A stretch of 64,000 nt of DNA. Origin: Planctomycetota bacterium (GTDB lineage Bacteria > Planctomycetota > UBA1135 > UBA2386). Location of the stretch: contig JANQJF010000039.1 in the NCBI GenBank assembly GCA_028281765.1, positions 62,001-126,000 on the forward strand. The letters run 5' to 3'. The notes beneath the pieces were generated by a model. That model made no database searches. It was not told the origin of the DNA and was given only the letters and a program-made list of their open reading frames with translations. Each line of letters begins with the position of its first letter. Position 1 is the stretch's first letter. Shown one piece after another: positions 30,831 to 39,994 of this stretch. The position numbers and the translations under genes were made by a program.

Positions 30831-32123
30831 TCAGTCGACGCGCAGCTCGGGATCGCCGGCGTTGGTCGGCTCGAGCAGGGTCTCGAGGGAATCCCGCAAC
30901 TCGAGGATTCCGAACGGTTTGTGGAGGATCTCCAGGCTGTTGTCGGCGAGATCGGGCTCGTCCTCACGCGCCGATCCGAGCACCAGCACCTTGACGTTCG
31001 GGTGGCGTTCACGCGCTTCGATCGCGATCGGCATGCCGCCGCCGTGCGGGGCGTGCACTTCGAGGATCAGCAGCTCGAAACGCTCGGGAGTCGCTTCCAG
31101 AAGGGCTCGCGCCGACGCGGCGTCGACGCACGTGAGGATCTTGCGACCGCGGCGTTCGACCTCCGTGGCGATCATGCTGCGGATCGAGGAGTCGCGCTCG
31201 AGGACGAGCACGCCGCCGAACTCGTGTTCCGGGACGTCCGGCTGCTCGGGCGTCGGCGCGGCCTCCTGCGGGGCGTCGGCGTCGAGGGTGATGAAGCTCG
31301 TCGCGCTGAGCCCCTCGACCTGGTGGATCGACAGTCGCGCGCCCTGGGCTTCGAGGCTGCGGCGCGCGGCGAGATAGCCGAGCTTGAGCGCTTCCTTCGG
31401 GCGTCGCGCTGGCCGCGCGCCCGATTCCTCAGCCTCCGCACAGATCTCGATACCGATCGAGGTCGCGTCGTCGTCGCCCACCGCGGCGTATGCGGCGATC
31501 GAGAGCGTGTAGGTGCACGGCTCGATTTCCAGCAGGGTCTCGATCACGAACAGGATCGCGTTGTGGAGCGCCCGCGGGTGGGCGAGGGCCGGCGGCAAGA
31601 ACGGGCTCGTCGCCACCTGCACGCTGATGAGGTTGCCGTGGACGGTCTCGGTCTCGCGGCGCACCTCGTCCAAGAACACGCGCACGTCGATCGGCTCGCG
31701 CTTCAAGCGCTGGTCGCGGGCGAACGTGAGGATCTTCTCGGTCAGCAGCCGCAGGCGATTGACTCCTGCCCACAGGTGCTCGCAGCGCGTCGCGACCTGT
31801 TCGGGCTCGCCCATGACCTCGCAGAGCAGCTGCGCGTTGCCCTGGACGGCGGTCGCGAGGTCGGCGAGCTCACGCCCGATGCCGTTCGCGAGCGAGTAGA
31901 GCGGCTCCTGGGATTCGGCGACCACGCGGCGCGCGAAGTCGCGTTCGAGCTGCTCGGTGCAGTCCTCGACGACCGGCGGCGGTGGCTCCGGCTCGGGCTC
32001 CGGCGTCGGTTCGACCTCGAGTTCGGCTGTCTCCTCCATGGCTGCTGCGGCTCGGCGGAATCGCCACGTGGCGATACTCAGGCCGAGGAACAGGCCTAGC
32101 AGCAGCAGAAGCAGTTCGATCAT
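30831..32123 (-). CDS. Degenerate hybrid histidine kinase with pseudo-receiver domain
   Basis: A 430-aa membrane protein: an N-terminal helix (residues 2-20), a Glu/Pro linker, then a HisKA-like helical pair at about 76-140, a weak ATPase-like domain to about 285 and a receiver-like domain at 303-418. The dimerisation helix has the family layout, but the phospho-accepting His is replaced by Arg84 (G-R-E-L-A-D-L). In the receiver, the Asp is Glu355 (L-I-L-E-V), while Lys402 (H-K-P-F-G) is kept. Phosphotransfer is therefore unlikely, and the protein may act as a scaffold or ligand-binding adaptor. It lies downstream of the GH38-like gene on the same strand. Confidence 0.7.
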   Translation of the reverse strand: MIELLLLLLGLFLGLSIATWRFRRAAAAMEETAELEVEPTPEPEPEPPPPVVEDCTEQLERDFARRVVAESQEPLYSLANGIGRELADLATAVQGNAQLLCEVMGEPEQVATRCEHLWAGVNRLRLLTEKILTFARDQRLKREPIDVRVFLDEVRRETETVHGNLISVQVATSPFLPPALAHPRALHNAILFVIETLLEIEPCTYTLSIAAYAAVGDDDATSIGIEICAEAEESGARPARRPKEALKLGYLAARRSLEAQGARLSIHQVEGLSATSFITLDADAPQEAAPTPEQPDVPEHEFGGVLVLERDSSIRSMIATEVERRGRKILTCVDAASARALLEATPERFELLILEVHAPHGGGMPIAIEARERHPNVKVLVLGSAREDEPDLADNSLEILHKPFGILELRDSLETLLEPTNAGDPELRVD

Positions 32124-32197
32124 GCACTGGCGACCGGGCGCACACGAAACGGCCGGTCCGGATCAGAGGGGGCGAAGCGAAGATTCAGGCGAGCCGG

Positions 32198-33193
32198 TCA
32201 GTCTGCGGGATCGGGTGCCGCCTGCCAAGCCTTCGCGTCTGCGTTCTCGACCCCAAAATCTCCACCGAGAAGAAACTCGTGTTCGACTCGACCGAGGCAT
32301 TGCGCTTCGGGCACGTCGATGATCTCGGAGTCGACACGCAGTCGACCGCACGCGCGCACCAACGTCGCCGCGACGAACGTCACGCCGCGCGCGTGCACCG
32401 TCTCCCATGCGGGTGTTCCCGCGTGTCGAATCGTGTCTGCGGTGTGCGCAAAGCGAATGCGCAATCGATGGTCTTCGTGTCGGTTCTCGATGCGCACCGT
32501 CATGCGAATCGCGTCGGCATCGACACGGCCTTCGAGTTCGAGTTCGCACGGAAAGCCGTCGTGCCTGCGGCCGAGTCGGCCGCTGAGCACGAGTCGCGTG
32601 CCCGCTTTCGATTCGAACAAGACCGACGGCTGCAAGAACGCCGGGCTGAACAGCCGCGGGCGTTCGCCCGCTACGGGTTCGAATCCGTCCAGCGTGCCGG
32701 AGTCGCGGCGATCCTCGAAGCGCACGCAGTCGACCGGCGTGATGTCCCGCTTGCGATCGATCAACGTGATGCCGCCACGTCGCGAGAAACGCACGCGCGC
32801 GCCGCCGGACTTCACGACGAACTCGCGACGCTTGCGCAGGTCACGGCCGGTGATCGCGTCGGTCGGCTCGAATGCGAGCGGCGCGACCGCATCGGCCGGC
32901 TTGCACAGGCTGATCGCTTCTTCGAGCGCGATGGCGAATCCGCGCGCGACGCCGTCCTGCACGGTGCCGGCCCACAGATCCGGCGTCTGCAGCTGCTCGA
33001 GTCGCGCGCGCGCGGCGTCGGTGCCACGCGTCGCCAGCGCGTGCTGTGCGTCCGCCGCGAGCAGCTGCAGACGAACGCGCGCGTCGCCGCTGGCGCTCGG
33101 CGCCAGATGCACGTCCGGGTCGAACGGGTCGGCGGTCCGCTGCGCGAGCGTGAGTGCACGGCGGTCGGGATGATGTGCCTTCGTGCCGCTCAT
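32198..33193 (-). CDS. Protein resembling the C-terminal domain of GH38 alpha-mannosidases
   Basis: This 331-aa protein starts at ATG 33193. After a helical N-terminal ~95 residues it is beta-rich. The strand R-I-E-N-R-H-E-D-H-R-L-R-I-R-F (about residue 240) and the preceding A-F-L-Q-P and L-V-L-S-G-R-L strands match the C-terminal beta-sandwich of GH38 enzymes. The GH38 catalytic barrel with its zinc and Asp nucleophile is missing. It is transcribed divergently from the glycosyltransferase gene, so a carbohydrate-related role is plausible. Inference only. Confidence 0.45.
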   Translation of the reverse strand: MSGTKAHHPDRRALTLAQRTADPFDPDVHLAPSASGDARVRLQLLAADAQHALATRGTDAARARLEQLQTPDLWAGTVQDGVARGFAIALEEAISLCKPADAVAPLAFEPTDAITGRDLRKRREFVVKSGGARVRFSRRGGITLIDRKRDITPVDCVRFEDRRDSGTLDGFEPVAGERPRLFSPAFLQPSVLFESKAGTRLVLSGRLGRRHDGFPCELELEGRVDADAIRMTVRIENRHEDHRLRIRFAHTADTIRHAGTPAWETVHARGVTFVAATLVRACGRLRVDSEIIDVPEAQCLGRVEHEFLLGGDFGVENADAKAWQAAPDPAD

Positions 33194-33367
33194 CGGATCG
33201 GAGCTCGAAACCGTCGCAGCGGGCGCTCGTTGCGTGTTCTCCCGCGCGTGTCGAACAATCGAACACTGCGCCAGGCGGCGGAATCGAGCGAGCCATGCAT
33301 CCGTTCGATCGTGGAAGACCGATGGCGACATTACAAGGCGCAGGGGTGAGATGCCGATGACACCGGC

Positions 33368-35524
33368 ATGACCCGGCTGCAGATACGCGTCTACGGAGAT
33401 CCCTTCGCGGCCACCGAGGACTCGCGTGCGATGCGCGCGCTGATCGCGGCGGCGCGCCGGCGCGGATCGCGCGTCGCGATCAGCATGACCGCCGCCCGCG
33501 GTGACGACACGGGCCGTCCGGTCATTCTGACCGATGGCGTGCGCACGTTCGAGGTGTGCACCGCATTGAGTCAGCCCGAGATCGAGGTGATCCTGGAGTG
33601 TGCGCAGGAGGCCGTGGCTTCGAGCGCGCCGTTGATCGCGTTCGGGAGCGCGGACGACGCGTTGCTCGCCGGACTCGAGTTCCCCGATGCGTGCATGGTG
33701 TCGATGGGGGATCGAGACGCGGATCCGGACCGCGTCATCGACGCCGTAGACGCGCACATGCAGACGTGGCCCCTCGCCGTCGACTCGTGTGTCGACGCGG
33801 CGGTGCTCGAGCCGGTGCTGGGTGCCGCACAGCCGGTTGAAGACGATCGATGCGTACTGCACGTCTGCTCCGCGGACGACGGCGATACGCGGCGGGTCGT
33901 CGAACGACTGACGCCCAAGCTGAGCGTTCTCGGATGGACGCTGCGACTGCACGATGCGACGGACCTCGTCCGTGAGTGCGTCGCGCAGGCCGGTTGTGAA
34001 GTGGAGTTCACGCACGGTGCGATCGACGCGTCGGTTCTGACTGGCGTGCGGGCCGTGTGCCTGCCCGGCGCGTCCGCGCCGTCGATAGAAGTGCTGGCCG
34101 TCGCGCTCGCGAGCGGTCGACCACTGATCTCTGCGCGCTTCGGTGCGACGGCGGGAGTGCTGGGTGTGCCAGGCGTGTGTCTACCGATCGCCGGCCGGAT
34201 CGACGACGCGGGGGTATTCGTGCCGGACGACCGCACGCTCGAACGCGCGCTCGCCCGCGTCGCGACCGACCTATCCGCTTGCTTGGAGATCGCCCAAAGA
34301 GCGCGCCGCCACGTCGTCGAGTCCTTGGCGTCCCCGCGACCGTCCGTGCCGCTCGCAGAGGCGCGACCGTCCGAGCGTCCGCTCGTCGTGCTCGAGGCGC
34401 CGCTGTTCGAGACGTCGTCGTCCGCGCACCTGACGATCGAGACCGCGCGTGCGCTGGTGCGGCGTGACCACGTCGACGTCCTCCTGCGTCCGACCGTGCC
34501 GTTCCGCGGCGATCTCGAGGCGTTCACGCGACGCGCGCCGGAGCTGGTGAGTCGCTTGACGCGGCGACCGCCGCGCGCGGATCTGTGGCTGAGTTCCGGC
34601 TGGCCGCCGCGCACCGCTCGTCCCGATGCGGCGACGTTTGCTCTGCGCATCGATCAGGAATACGGCGCGCTGCCAACCGAGCTGACGCCGCACGTGACGG
34701 AAGAAGCGGATCGCGTCGTTGTGCATTCGTCGGCCGTGCGTCGTGTCGTGACGGATGCGGGTTCGCCGCCGGAGCGCATCGCGACGATCCCGCACGGCGT
34801 CGACGGCAGCGTGTTCCACGACGGAGTGGTGCCGTGTCCGCGCGTCCTCGACTTCAAGGGGGCGCGCAAGGCCGTGTTGTTCGTCGGCGGCTTGATCTGG
34901 CGCAAGGGTATCGACGTCGTCGCGAAGACGATGCTCGAGACGTTCCGTGCGGACGATCCGGTGTGCCTGGTCGTCAAGAGCGTCGGCACCGCGACGGACT
35001 ACCACGGCTACCACCTGGCGGAGCTCGTCGAGAGGATGCAGAAGCTGCCGAGCGCGATCCCGGTGCTCACGATCGAAGACGAGCTCGAGCCGAGCGAACT
35101 CGCGGCGGTGTACCGCGCGTGCGACGTGCTGTTCCACCCCTACCGGGGAGAAGGGTTCGGGCTACCCGTGCTCGAGGCGCGCGCGTGCGGCCTCCCGGTC
35201 GTCGTGACCGACGGCGGCAGCACCGACGACTTCTGCACTGGCCCGGGCGCCCATCGCATCCCGTCGGTGCGACGCTACGTCGACCTACCCGAACCGCACG
35301 AGGGGCGGCCCTTCGTGCTCGAGCCGGATGCGGCGGCGTGCCCACAGCTGCTGATCGATGCGCTGTCCGATGCGGCGCGCCGCGCGGCTCGTGACGCGAG
35401 CCGGACCGTGCGTGAGGAGCGCACGTGGGACGCGTCCGCGGCCGCGCTCGAATGCCTCGCTCACGAAGCGGTCGAGCGCGCGGCGGGCCAGTGCACTTCG
35501 AGACCCTTCACTTGGAAACCGTGA
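33368..35524 (+). CDS. Glycosyltransferase, GT4-like, with extra N-terminal GT-B-like half
   Basis: The 718-aa protein has a GT4 C-terminal domain at about residues 500-640. It shows V-L-F-V-G-G-L-I-W-R-K-G-I-D, H-P-Y-R-G-E-G-F-G-L-P-V-L-E-A-R-A-C-G-L-P-V-V-V-T (the E-x7-E nucleotide-sugar motif) and a fitting N-terminal acceptor half from about 345. Residues 1-320 form a further Rossmann-like region whose donor motif is not recognisable. No signal peptide. It probably transfers a sugar from a nucleotide donor in the cytoplasm. Its 3' end overlaps the opposing sigma-fusion gene by 17 nt. Confidence 0.8.
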   Translation: MTRLQIRVYGDPFAATEDSRAMRALIAAARRRGSRVAISMTAARGDDTGRPVILTDGVRTFEVCTALSQPEIEVILECAQEAVASSAPLIAFGSADDALLAGLEFPDACMVSMGDRDADPDRVIDAVDAHMQTWPLAVDSCVDAAVLEPVLGAAQPVEDDRCVLHVCSADDGDTRRVVERLTPKLSVLGWTLRLHDATDLVRECVAQAGCEVEFTHGAIDASVLTGVRAVCLPGASAPSIEVLAVALASGRPLISARFGATAGVLGVPGVCLPIAGRIDDAGVFVPDDRTLERALARVATDLSACLEIAQRARRHVVESLASPRPSVPLAEARPSERPLVVLEAPLFETSSSAHLTIETARALVRRDHVDVLLRPTVPFRGDLEAFTRRAPELVSRLTRRPPRADLWLSSGWPPRTARPDAATFALRIDQEYGALPTELTPHVTEEADRVVVHSSAVRRVVTDAGSPPERIATIPHGVDGSVFHDGVVPCPRVLDFKGARKAVLFVGGLIWRKGIDVVAKTMLETFRADDPVCLVVKSVGTATDYHGYHLAELVERMQKLPSAIPVLTIEDELEPSELAAVYRACDVLFHPYRGEGFGLPVLEARACGLPVVVTDGGSTDDFCTGPGAHRIPSVRRYVDLPEPHEGRPFVLEPDAAACPQLLIDALSDAARRAARDASRTVREERTWDASAAALECLAHEAVERAAGQCTSRPFTWKP

Positions 35525-38500
35525 AGCGGAACGTGTTGTCCGCACCCGCGGTCAGCTGCACCGTGCCGAGGTCGACGTCCTGGCCGTGCTTGCCGTCGGT
35601 GAAGAGCATCGTCGCGCCCGGCGTGAAGTAGTCCGTGTGACCGCGACCGTTCGCGTCGGTGCGGAGCCACACGCTGCGCGCGTGGTTGCGCTCGGTGCCG
35701 TGGTAGACGTAGACCGTGCGGTTGGCGATCGGCTTGCCGTTGTCGTCGCGGAGTTCGACCGTGACCGCCGCGTGCGCGGGATCGATCGCGATCTCCTGCA
35801 GCTCGCCAGGTCGCAGTGTGACGTTGACCGGGGCTTCGATGCCGCCGATCGACCACGAGCTCGAGCTGCCGTCGGCGCGACGCTCGGTGCGGTACTGCTG
35901 CAAGAAGAGTCGCTGGACCGGTGCATCCGGCGGGAGGATCAGCAGGGCCTTGCCTTCGACGATGTGCATTGCCGAGCCCATGCCGGGGATGTCGGACTCG
36001 AGCCGGAACGTCACGTCGTCGCCACGCGGGTCGAGCGTGGGAACTTCGACCGACAGACCGGCGAGAGCGAACGCGTCCACGTCGATCTCGACCGTCGCGT
36101 GACCTCCGACCGTTACCGGAGCGATCGTCTGCAGAACCCGCGACGGGGCCGTCGTCGACATCTGCGCCGTCGCGTAGTGCTGGCGGAGCCAGAGCTTGCC
36201 GGGCTGATCCGGAGTGACCGCGAGGGAGAACGTGCCGTCCTGCGCGACGATGGCGGTCGGGTATTCGCTGCGCCAGTGCACCTTGTCGACGTGCGCGGGC
36301 GTCCAGACTACCGACGCGCCGATCGTCCAGTCGCTACCACGCTCGTGGATCACGTAGCTGCCGTTCGTGTGGGTCTTCATGTTGCCGTGGCGGCGGAAGA
36401 ACTTCTCGCCGACAAGGCGGCCGGACACGCTGGCGCGCGTGTCGATGGTCACGATCGTCGACTCGTCCGCGGACAGGCGCACGTTCGGCACGATCAGCAC
36501 GGCGCTCCCCTCGGTGTGGACCGAGAGGGCGTAGTCGCTGTGCGTGGACGCCATGACCGTCGCGAGCCCTTCGGCGTTCGTCATTGCCTTGGCGACGGAG
36601 CTCACGGCCGTGGGACGCGCGGCCGCGTCGAACCAGGCGCGATCGCGCTCGGTCCGCGGATCCGCGTTGCCGATGACCTGCAGCACGGCGACTCGCGTGC
36701 TCGGAAGGGGCTCACCGTCGCGGGTTCGGACGACGACTCCACACGCGACGCGCTTCTCGAGACGCACGACGACGGTCGCGTCGTCGCCGAGATCGACGAG
36801 GGCGGGCAGGTAGTCCTCGGACGCGAGGATCGCGGCGCGACGCGGCGTCGGGTGCCGCACGATCTGGTGGATACCGCCTTCGTGGAACTCGAGCTCCTGT
36901 TCACGGCGCGAACCGAACGAGGCGGCGACGTCGAGCGACGGGAACAGGATGTCGACGTGGAACCGTTCGATCGGCGTGCCGGTGTCGAAGTCTTCGACAC
37001 GCAGTTCGATCTGCTGCTCGCGCTCGAGCACGAACTTCACCCCGTCGTCTCCCCAGCCCGCTTCGATGGGCTGCGAGGCCGTGTAGCCGCGAGCGATCGC
37101 CATCAGCCGAACGGACTCGAGGGCCGGGTTGCCACGCGTGATCGCGAAGCGGCCGTTCGCGTCGGTGCGGGTCGAGGCCATGCCGTAGCTGGCGTGGGAC
37201 GGCTGTTCGAAGACGCGGGCTTCGGCGATCGCCAGCCCGTTCGTGTCGACGACGACACCGCGGATCGGCTCGACTTCGCCGAACGTCTCGACGCGGATCT
37301 CGAGCGAGTGCGAGTCGTTGGCCTCCGGTAGCTCGATCGAGACCGTGCCCTTGGTGTTCGATACGAACGCGTCATAGGAGCCGGGTGCGAGACGGACTTC
37401 GGAGTAGAACGCCCCGGAGTTCGGGTCGAACGTCATCTTCGCGACGCCGACTTCGTCGTCACCACTCGTGCGGACCAGACGCACTTCGTGCTCGCCGCGG
37501 AGCGGTTGTTCGGTGCGTGCGTCGACGATGCGACCGTGGACCGTGAGGCCGCGGCGCAGCGTGACGTCGCCGAACTCGTGATCCCGCGCGCCGCCGCGCG
37601 TTTCGACGAACCTGTGGACGAAGTCCGGAGACTCGAACACGACGCCCTGCATGCCGCTCGGCAGCGACGGCGGCATCGCGAATTCGCCGTCCGCGTCGCT
37701 GATCGCGATGCGGTCCTTGGACGGCGCCGACCGCGCGTTGCTCTGGGACAGCGCGAACAGGGCGACGCCCGGGATCGGGTCGCCGTTTTCGTTTACGCAG
37801 CGGCCGGCGGCTTCCGTCGGTGCCGTCGCCGTCTCGAAGGCCGCTGGCCGCGCGACGACGACTCGGCGCTCGTCTTCGTCGCCAGTCGACGCCTCGTCTC
37901 GATTCGTTTCGACGTCCTCGGACGCGACTGTGACCGGGGCGGTCCCGTTCGCCGAGTCGGCCGGCGTCGTGAACCAGTCGGTCGTCAGCGAGATCACCGC
38001 GCTCGCCGCGAGGCAGACGATGGCGCCGATCGTCAGCACGACGCCGGTCTTCGCAGGAGCCGCTGTGGCCGTGGCGGTCGACGCAACCGCGTGCTGCGTC
38101 TGGCTCGCCGCGTGCGACAACACCTCGTCGCGGATCGCATCGAGACCGCGGCCCGTTTCGAGCGCGAACATCGACGGCGCGGCGCCGGCGGGCAACGCCT
38201 TGCGGAGCATGTCCATGCCTCGCGTGACCTGAGAACGCACGGTGCCGGCCGGCCGCGTGAGCTTCTCGGCGATCTCCTTCGCGAGCAGGCCGCCGTGCAC
38301 CGTCATCTCGACGACTTCCCGATACGGCTGCGCGAGAGCTTCGATCGCCCGCTCGAGCGTCGACTGCATCTCCCGTGCGTCCGCGGTCGCGCTCGGCTCG
38401 GCCTGATCGCCGACCGCGGCTTCGATCGCGTCGCCGGCGTCCTTGGGCAAGCGCTTCGCCTTCCGCCGGTGATTGTGCACGTGATTGGTCAGGATGCCGA

Positions 38501-38735
38501 CCATCCACGGCAGGACGCGCGCGCCGGACTCGAAGCTCTGGGCCGAGTCGATCGCGCTCAGGAACGTGGCCTGCAGGATGTCCTCCGCGTCGTGGACGTC
38601 GCGGACGAGATGGCGGACCAGGCTGAACAGCTCCGGCGCGGCCTGCCCGAAGACACGGTCGAGCGCACCGACGTCTCCCAGGTCCCGGAAGCGGCAGAAG
38701 GCGTCGTCGATCGAGGTAGTGCGGTTGTCGTTCAT
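35508..38735 (-). CDS. Second ECF sigma/membrane/carboxypeptidase-regulatory-like fusion
   Basis: This 1075-aa protein starts at ATG 38735; upstream residues in the same frame to 38927 are unstructured. Residues about 25-95 are sigma region 2 (D-A-E-D-I-L-Q-A-T-F, V-L-P-W-M-V-G-I). About 125-182 are region 4 (A-K-E-I-A-E-K-L-T-R-P-A-G-T-V-R-S-Q-V-T-R-G). A membrane helix lies at about 230-252. The remaining ~820 residues hold carboxypeptidase-regulatory-like Ig folds with G-R-C-V-N-E-N-G-D-P-I-P-G, T-D-A-N-G-R-F and T-D-A-N-G-R-G-H. Layout and size match the protein at 12285-15818, so they are paralogous signalling proteins. No separate anti-sigma gene is adjacent. Confidence 0.85.
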   Translation of the reverse strand: MNDNRTTSIDDAFCRFRDLGDVGALDRVFGQAAPELFSLVRHLVRDVHDAEDILQATFLSAIDSAQSFESGARVLPWMVGILTNHVHNHRRKAKRLPKDAGDAIEAAVGDQAEPSATADAREMQSTLERAIEALAQPYREVVEMTVHGGLLAKEIAEKLTRPAGTVRSQVTRGMDMLRKALPAGAAPSMFALETGRGLDAIRDEVLSHAASQTQHAVASTATATAAPAKTGVVLTIGAIVCLAASAVISLTTDWFTTPADSANGTAPVTVASEDVETNRDEASTGDEDERRVVVARPAAFETATAPTEAAGRCVNENGDPIPGVALFALSQSNARSAPSKDRIAISDADGEFAMPPSLPSGMQGVVFESPDFVHRFVETRGGARDHEFGDVTLRRGLTVHGRIVDARTEQPLRGEHEVRLVRTSGDDEVGVAKMTFDPNSGAFYSEVRLAPGSYDAFVSNTKGTVSIELPEANDSHSLEIRVETFGEVEPIRGVVVDTNGLAIAEARVFEQPSHASYGMASTRTDANGRFAITRGNPALESVRLMAIARGYTASQPIEAGWGDDGVKFVLEREQQIELRVEDFDTGTPIERFHVDILFPSLDVAASFGSRREQELEFHEGGIHQIVRHPTPRRAAILASEDYLPALVDLGDDATVVVRLEKRVACGVVVRTRDGEPLPSTRVAVLQVIGNADPRTERDRAWFDAAARPTAVSSVAKAMTNAEGLATVMASTHSDYALSVHTEGSAVLIVPNVRLSADESTIVTIDTRASVSGRLVGEKFFRRHGNMKTHTNGSYVIHERGSDWTIGASVVWTPAHVDKVHWRSEYPTAIVAQDGTFSLAVTPDQPGKLWLRQHYATAQMSTTAPSRVLQTIAPVTVGGHATVEIDVDAFALAGLSVEVPTLDPRGDDVTFRLESDIPGMGSAMHIVEGKALLILPPDAPVQRLFLQQYRTERRADGSSSSWSIGGIEAPVNVTLRPGELQEIAIDPAHAAVTVELRDDNGKPIANRTVYVYHGTERNHARSVWLRTDANGRGHTDYFTPGATMLFTDGKHGQDVDLGTVQLTAGADNTFRFTVSK

Positions 38736-38842
38736 GCCGGCCCTGGTTTGGCCGCCCGGGCGTGCTGCCGGAAATCGTAACTGGCCCGAGAATCGGGGGC
38801 TAAACCCCGCTCCCGGCTCGCGTCGATAGCTCCGAGAGCACC

Positions 38843-39661
38843 ATGACAACGGTCGAACAACCCGATGTGGAGCTCCCCAGGCCGTCCGAGGCGCTGAGCG
38901 GAGCGATCGACGACTGGGCAGCGGCATTCGAGCGGGACCCCGAGTGGCACGTCCGGATCCCGTGGGAATCGATGCGGAACCGGGCTCTGAGCCTGCGGGA
39001 GAAGCAGCTTCTCCGCGAGTTCTACAGCGCGCGCTACCAAACGCACTCGTCCTACACGGCCCGGCACCCGTGGCACAAGACGATCGCCCGCTGGCGGCAC
39101 GAGATCGCGCGCGCCGTGTTCGGTGATCTCGGCAAGACCCTCGACGGGGGCTGCGCGTCCGGGGAGGTCGTGTCGACGTTCCGCGAACTCGGCACGGACT
39201 GCTGGGGATTCGACATCTGCCCGGACCTACTCGACACGGTCTATCCCGAGGCGCGCCCGTACGTGCGCATGGGGCGGATGGACGCGATTCCGTATTCCGA
39301 AGTCGACGGATTCCGCACGCTGGTCAGCTACGACGTCATCGAGCACGTGCCGATCGACTGCCTCGAGCAGCTCCCGACCGAACTCGACCGTCTCGGAATC
39401 CAGCAGATCGCATGCGTGATCGCCGCCGACCTCGCGGAAGGCCACATCACGATCCAGAACACGGCCTACTACGAGTCGCTCTTCGCACGCGCGGGCTTCC
39501 GCATCGTGAGCGAAGTGACCGACGCGCTGCGCAGCGTGCCCGGACCGATCGGCTGGATCGAAGATCGCCAGCAAGTGTACTGGGGATCCTACGAGGGCAG
39601 CGGCAATCCGCCGAACGCTTGGAACGGAGTGCCGGGGCTCCTGTTCTTCGAGCGCGGGTAA
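38843..39661 (+). CDS. SAM-dependent methyltransferase, class I
   Basis: The 272-aa protein has motif I L-D-G-G-C-A-S-G-E (99-107), an acidic F-D-I-C strand end and the S-Y-D-V-I-E-H-V-P segment typical of class I methyltransferases acting on small molecules, lipids or sugars. A long N-terminal helical part (1-95) may bind the substrate. It sits between a glycosyltransferase locus and the flagellar operon. A role in modifying a surface glycan or flagellin is possible but unproven. Confidence 0.82.
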   Translation: MTTVEQPDVELPRPSEALSGAIDDWAAAFERDPEWHVRIPWESMRNRALSLREKQLLREFYSARYQTHSSYTARHPWHKTIARWRHEIARAVFGDLGKTLDGGCASGEVVSTFRELGTDCWGFDICPDLLDTVYPEARPYVRMGRMDAIPYSEVDGFRTLVSYDVIEHVPIDCLEQLPTELDRLGIQQIACVIAADLAEGHITIQNTAYYESLFARAGFRIVSEVTDALRSVPGPIGWIEDRQQVYWGSYEGSGNPPNAWNGVPGLLFFERG

Positions 39662-39682
39662 GGCACTCGCCACTCGCGATTG

Positions 39683-39820
39683 AGCCGAGACCCGAGACCC
39701 GACCCGGGGAACGTGAACGGGCCCGGGTCCGAGCCCGAAAACGTGTACAGCGGTACCCGTTTTCGGACCCGGGCCCGGGCCCGTTCACGTTCCCCGGGTC
39801 GGGTCTCGGGTCTCGGGCTG
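39683..39820. repeat. Long GC-rich inverted-repeat element, copy 2
   Basis: The 333-bp gap 39662-39994 before flgB holds two near-perfect ~60-bp inverted arms, 39683-39743 and about 39757-39820, around a ~13-bp centre. The arms differ mainly in the placement of a CCCGGG/GAGCCC block. In RNA it would fold into one very long hairpin. It shares CCGTTCACGT, GGGCCCGGGTCCG and CGAAAACG stretches with the element at 24971-25129. It encodes no convincing protein. Confidence 0.85.
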
Positions 39821-39914
39821 AAGTGTTCCTTCCGCTTGGGCAGTGTCCAATCCCACGCCAATCTGCGGCTGGATCCCCCGTTCGTACCCCCTCCTTCGTC
39901 GGGAACTTCCCATC

Positions 39915-39943
39915 TCAAGGCACTTGTCCCTTCGTGCCGATGA
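39915..39943 (+). promoter_or_regulatory. Possible sigma-28-like site upstream of flgB
   Basis: TCAAGGCA followed after 13 nt by GCCGATGA repeats the TCAAG/GCCGA pair seen before flagellin, but the spacing is 2 nt longer than the sigma-28 optimum. It lies about 50 nt before the flgB start. Weak candidate. Confidence 0.25.
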
Positions 39944-39994
39944 CATGAGGACCAGGTCGAGTTTTTCTTCGGCCGGGGCAAGGGATCGAAAGAG

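Noticed and set aside
35358..37331. 657-aa plus-strand open frame
   Set aside because: Antisense to the second sigma fusion and typical of a shadow frame in composition.
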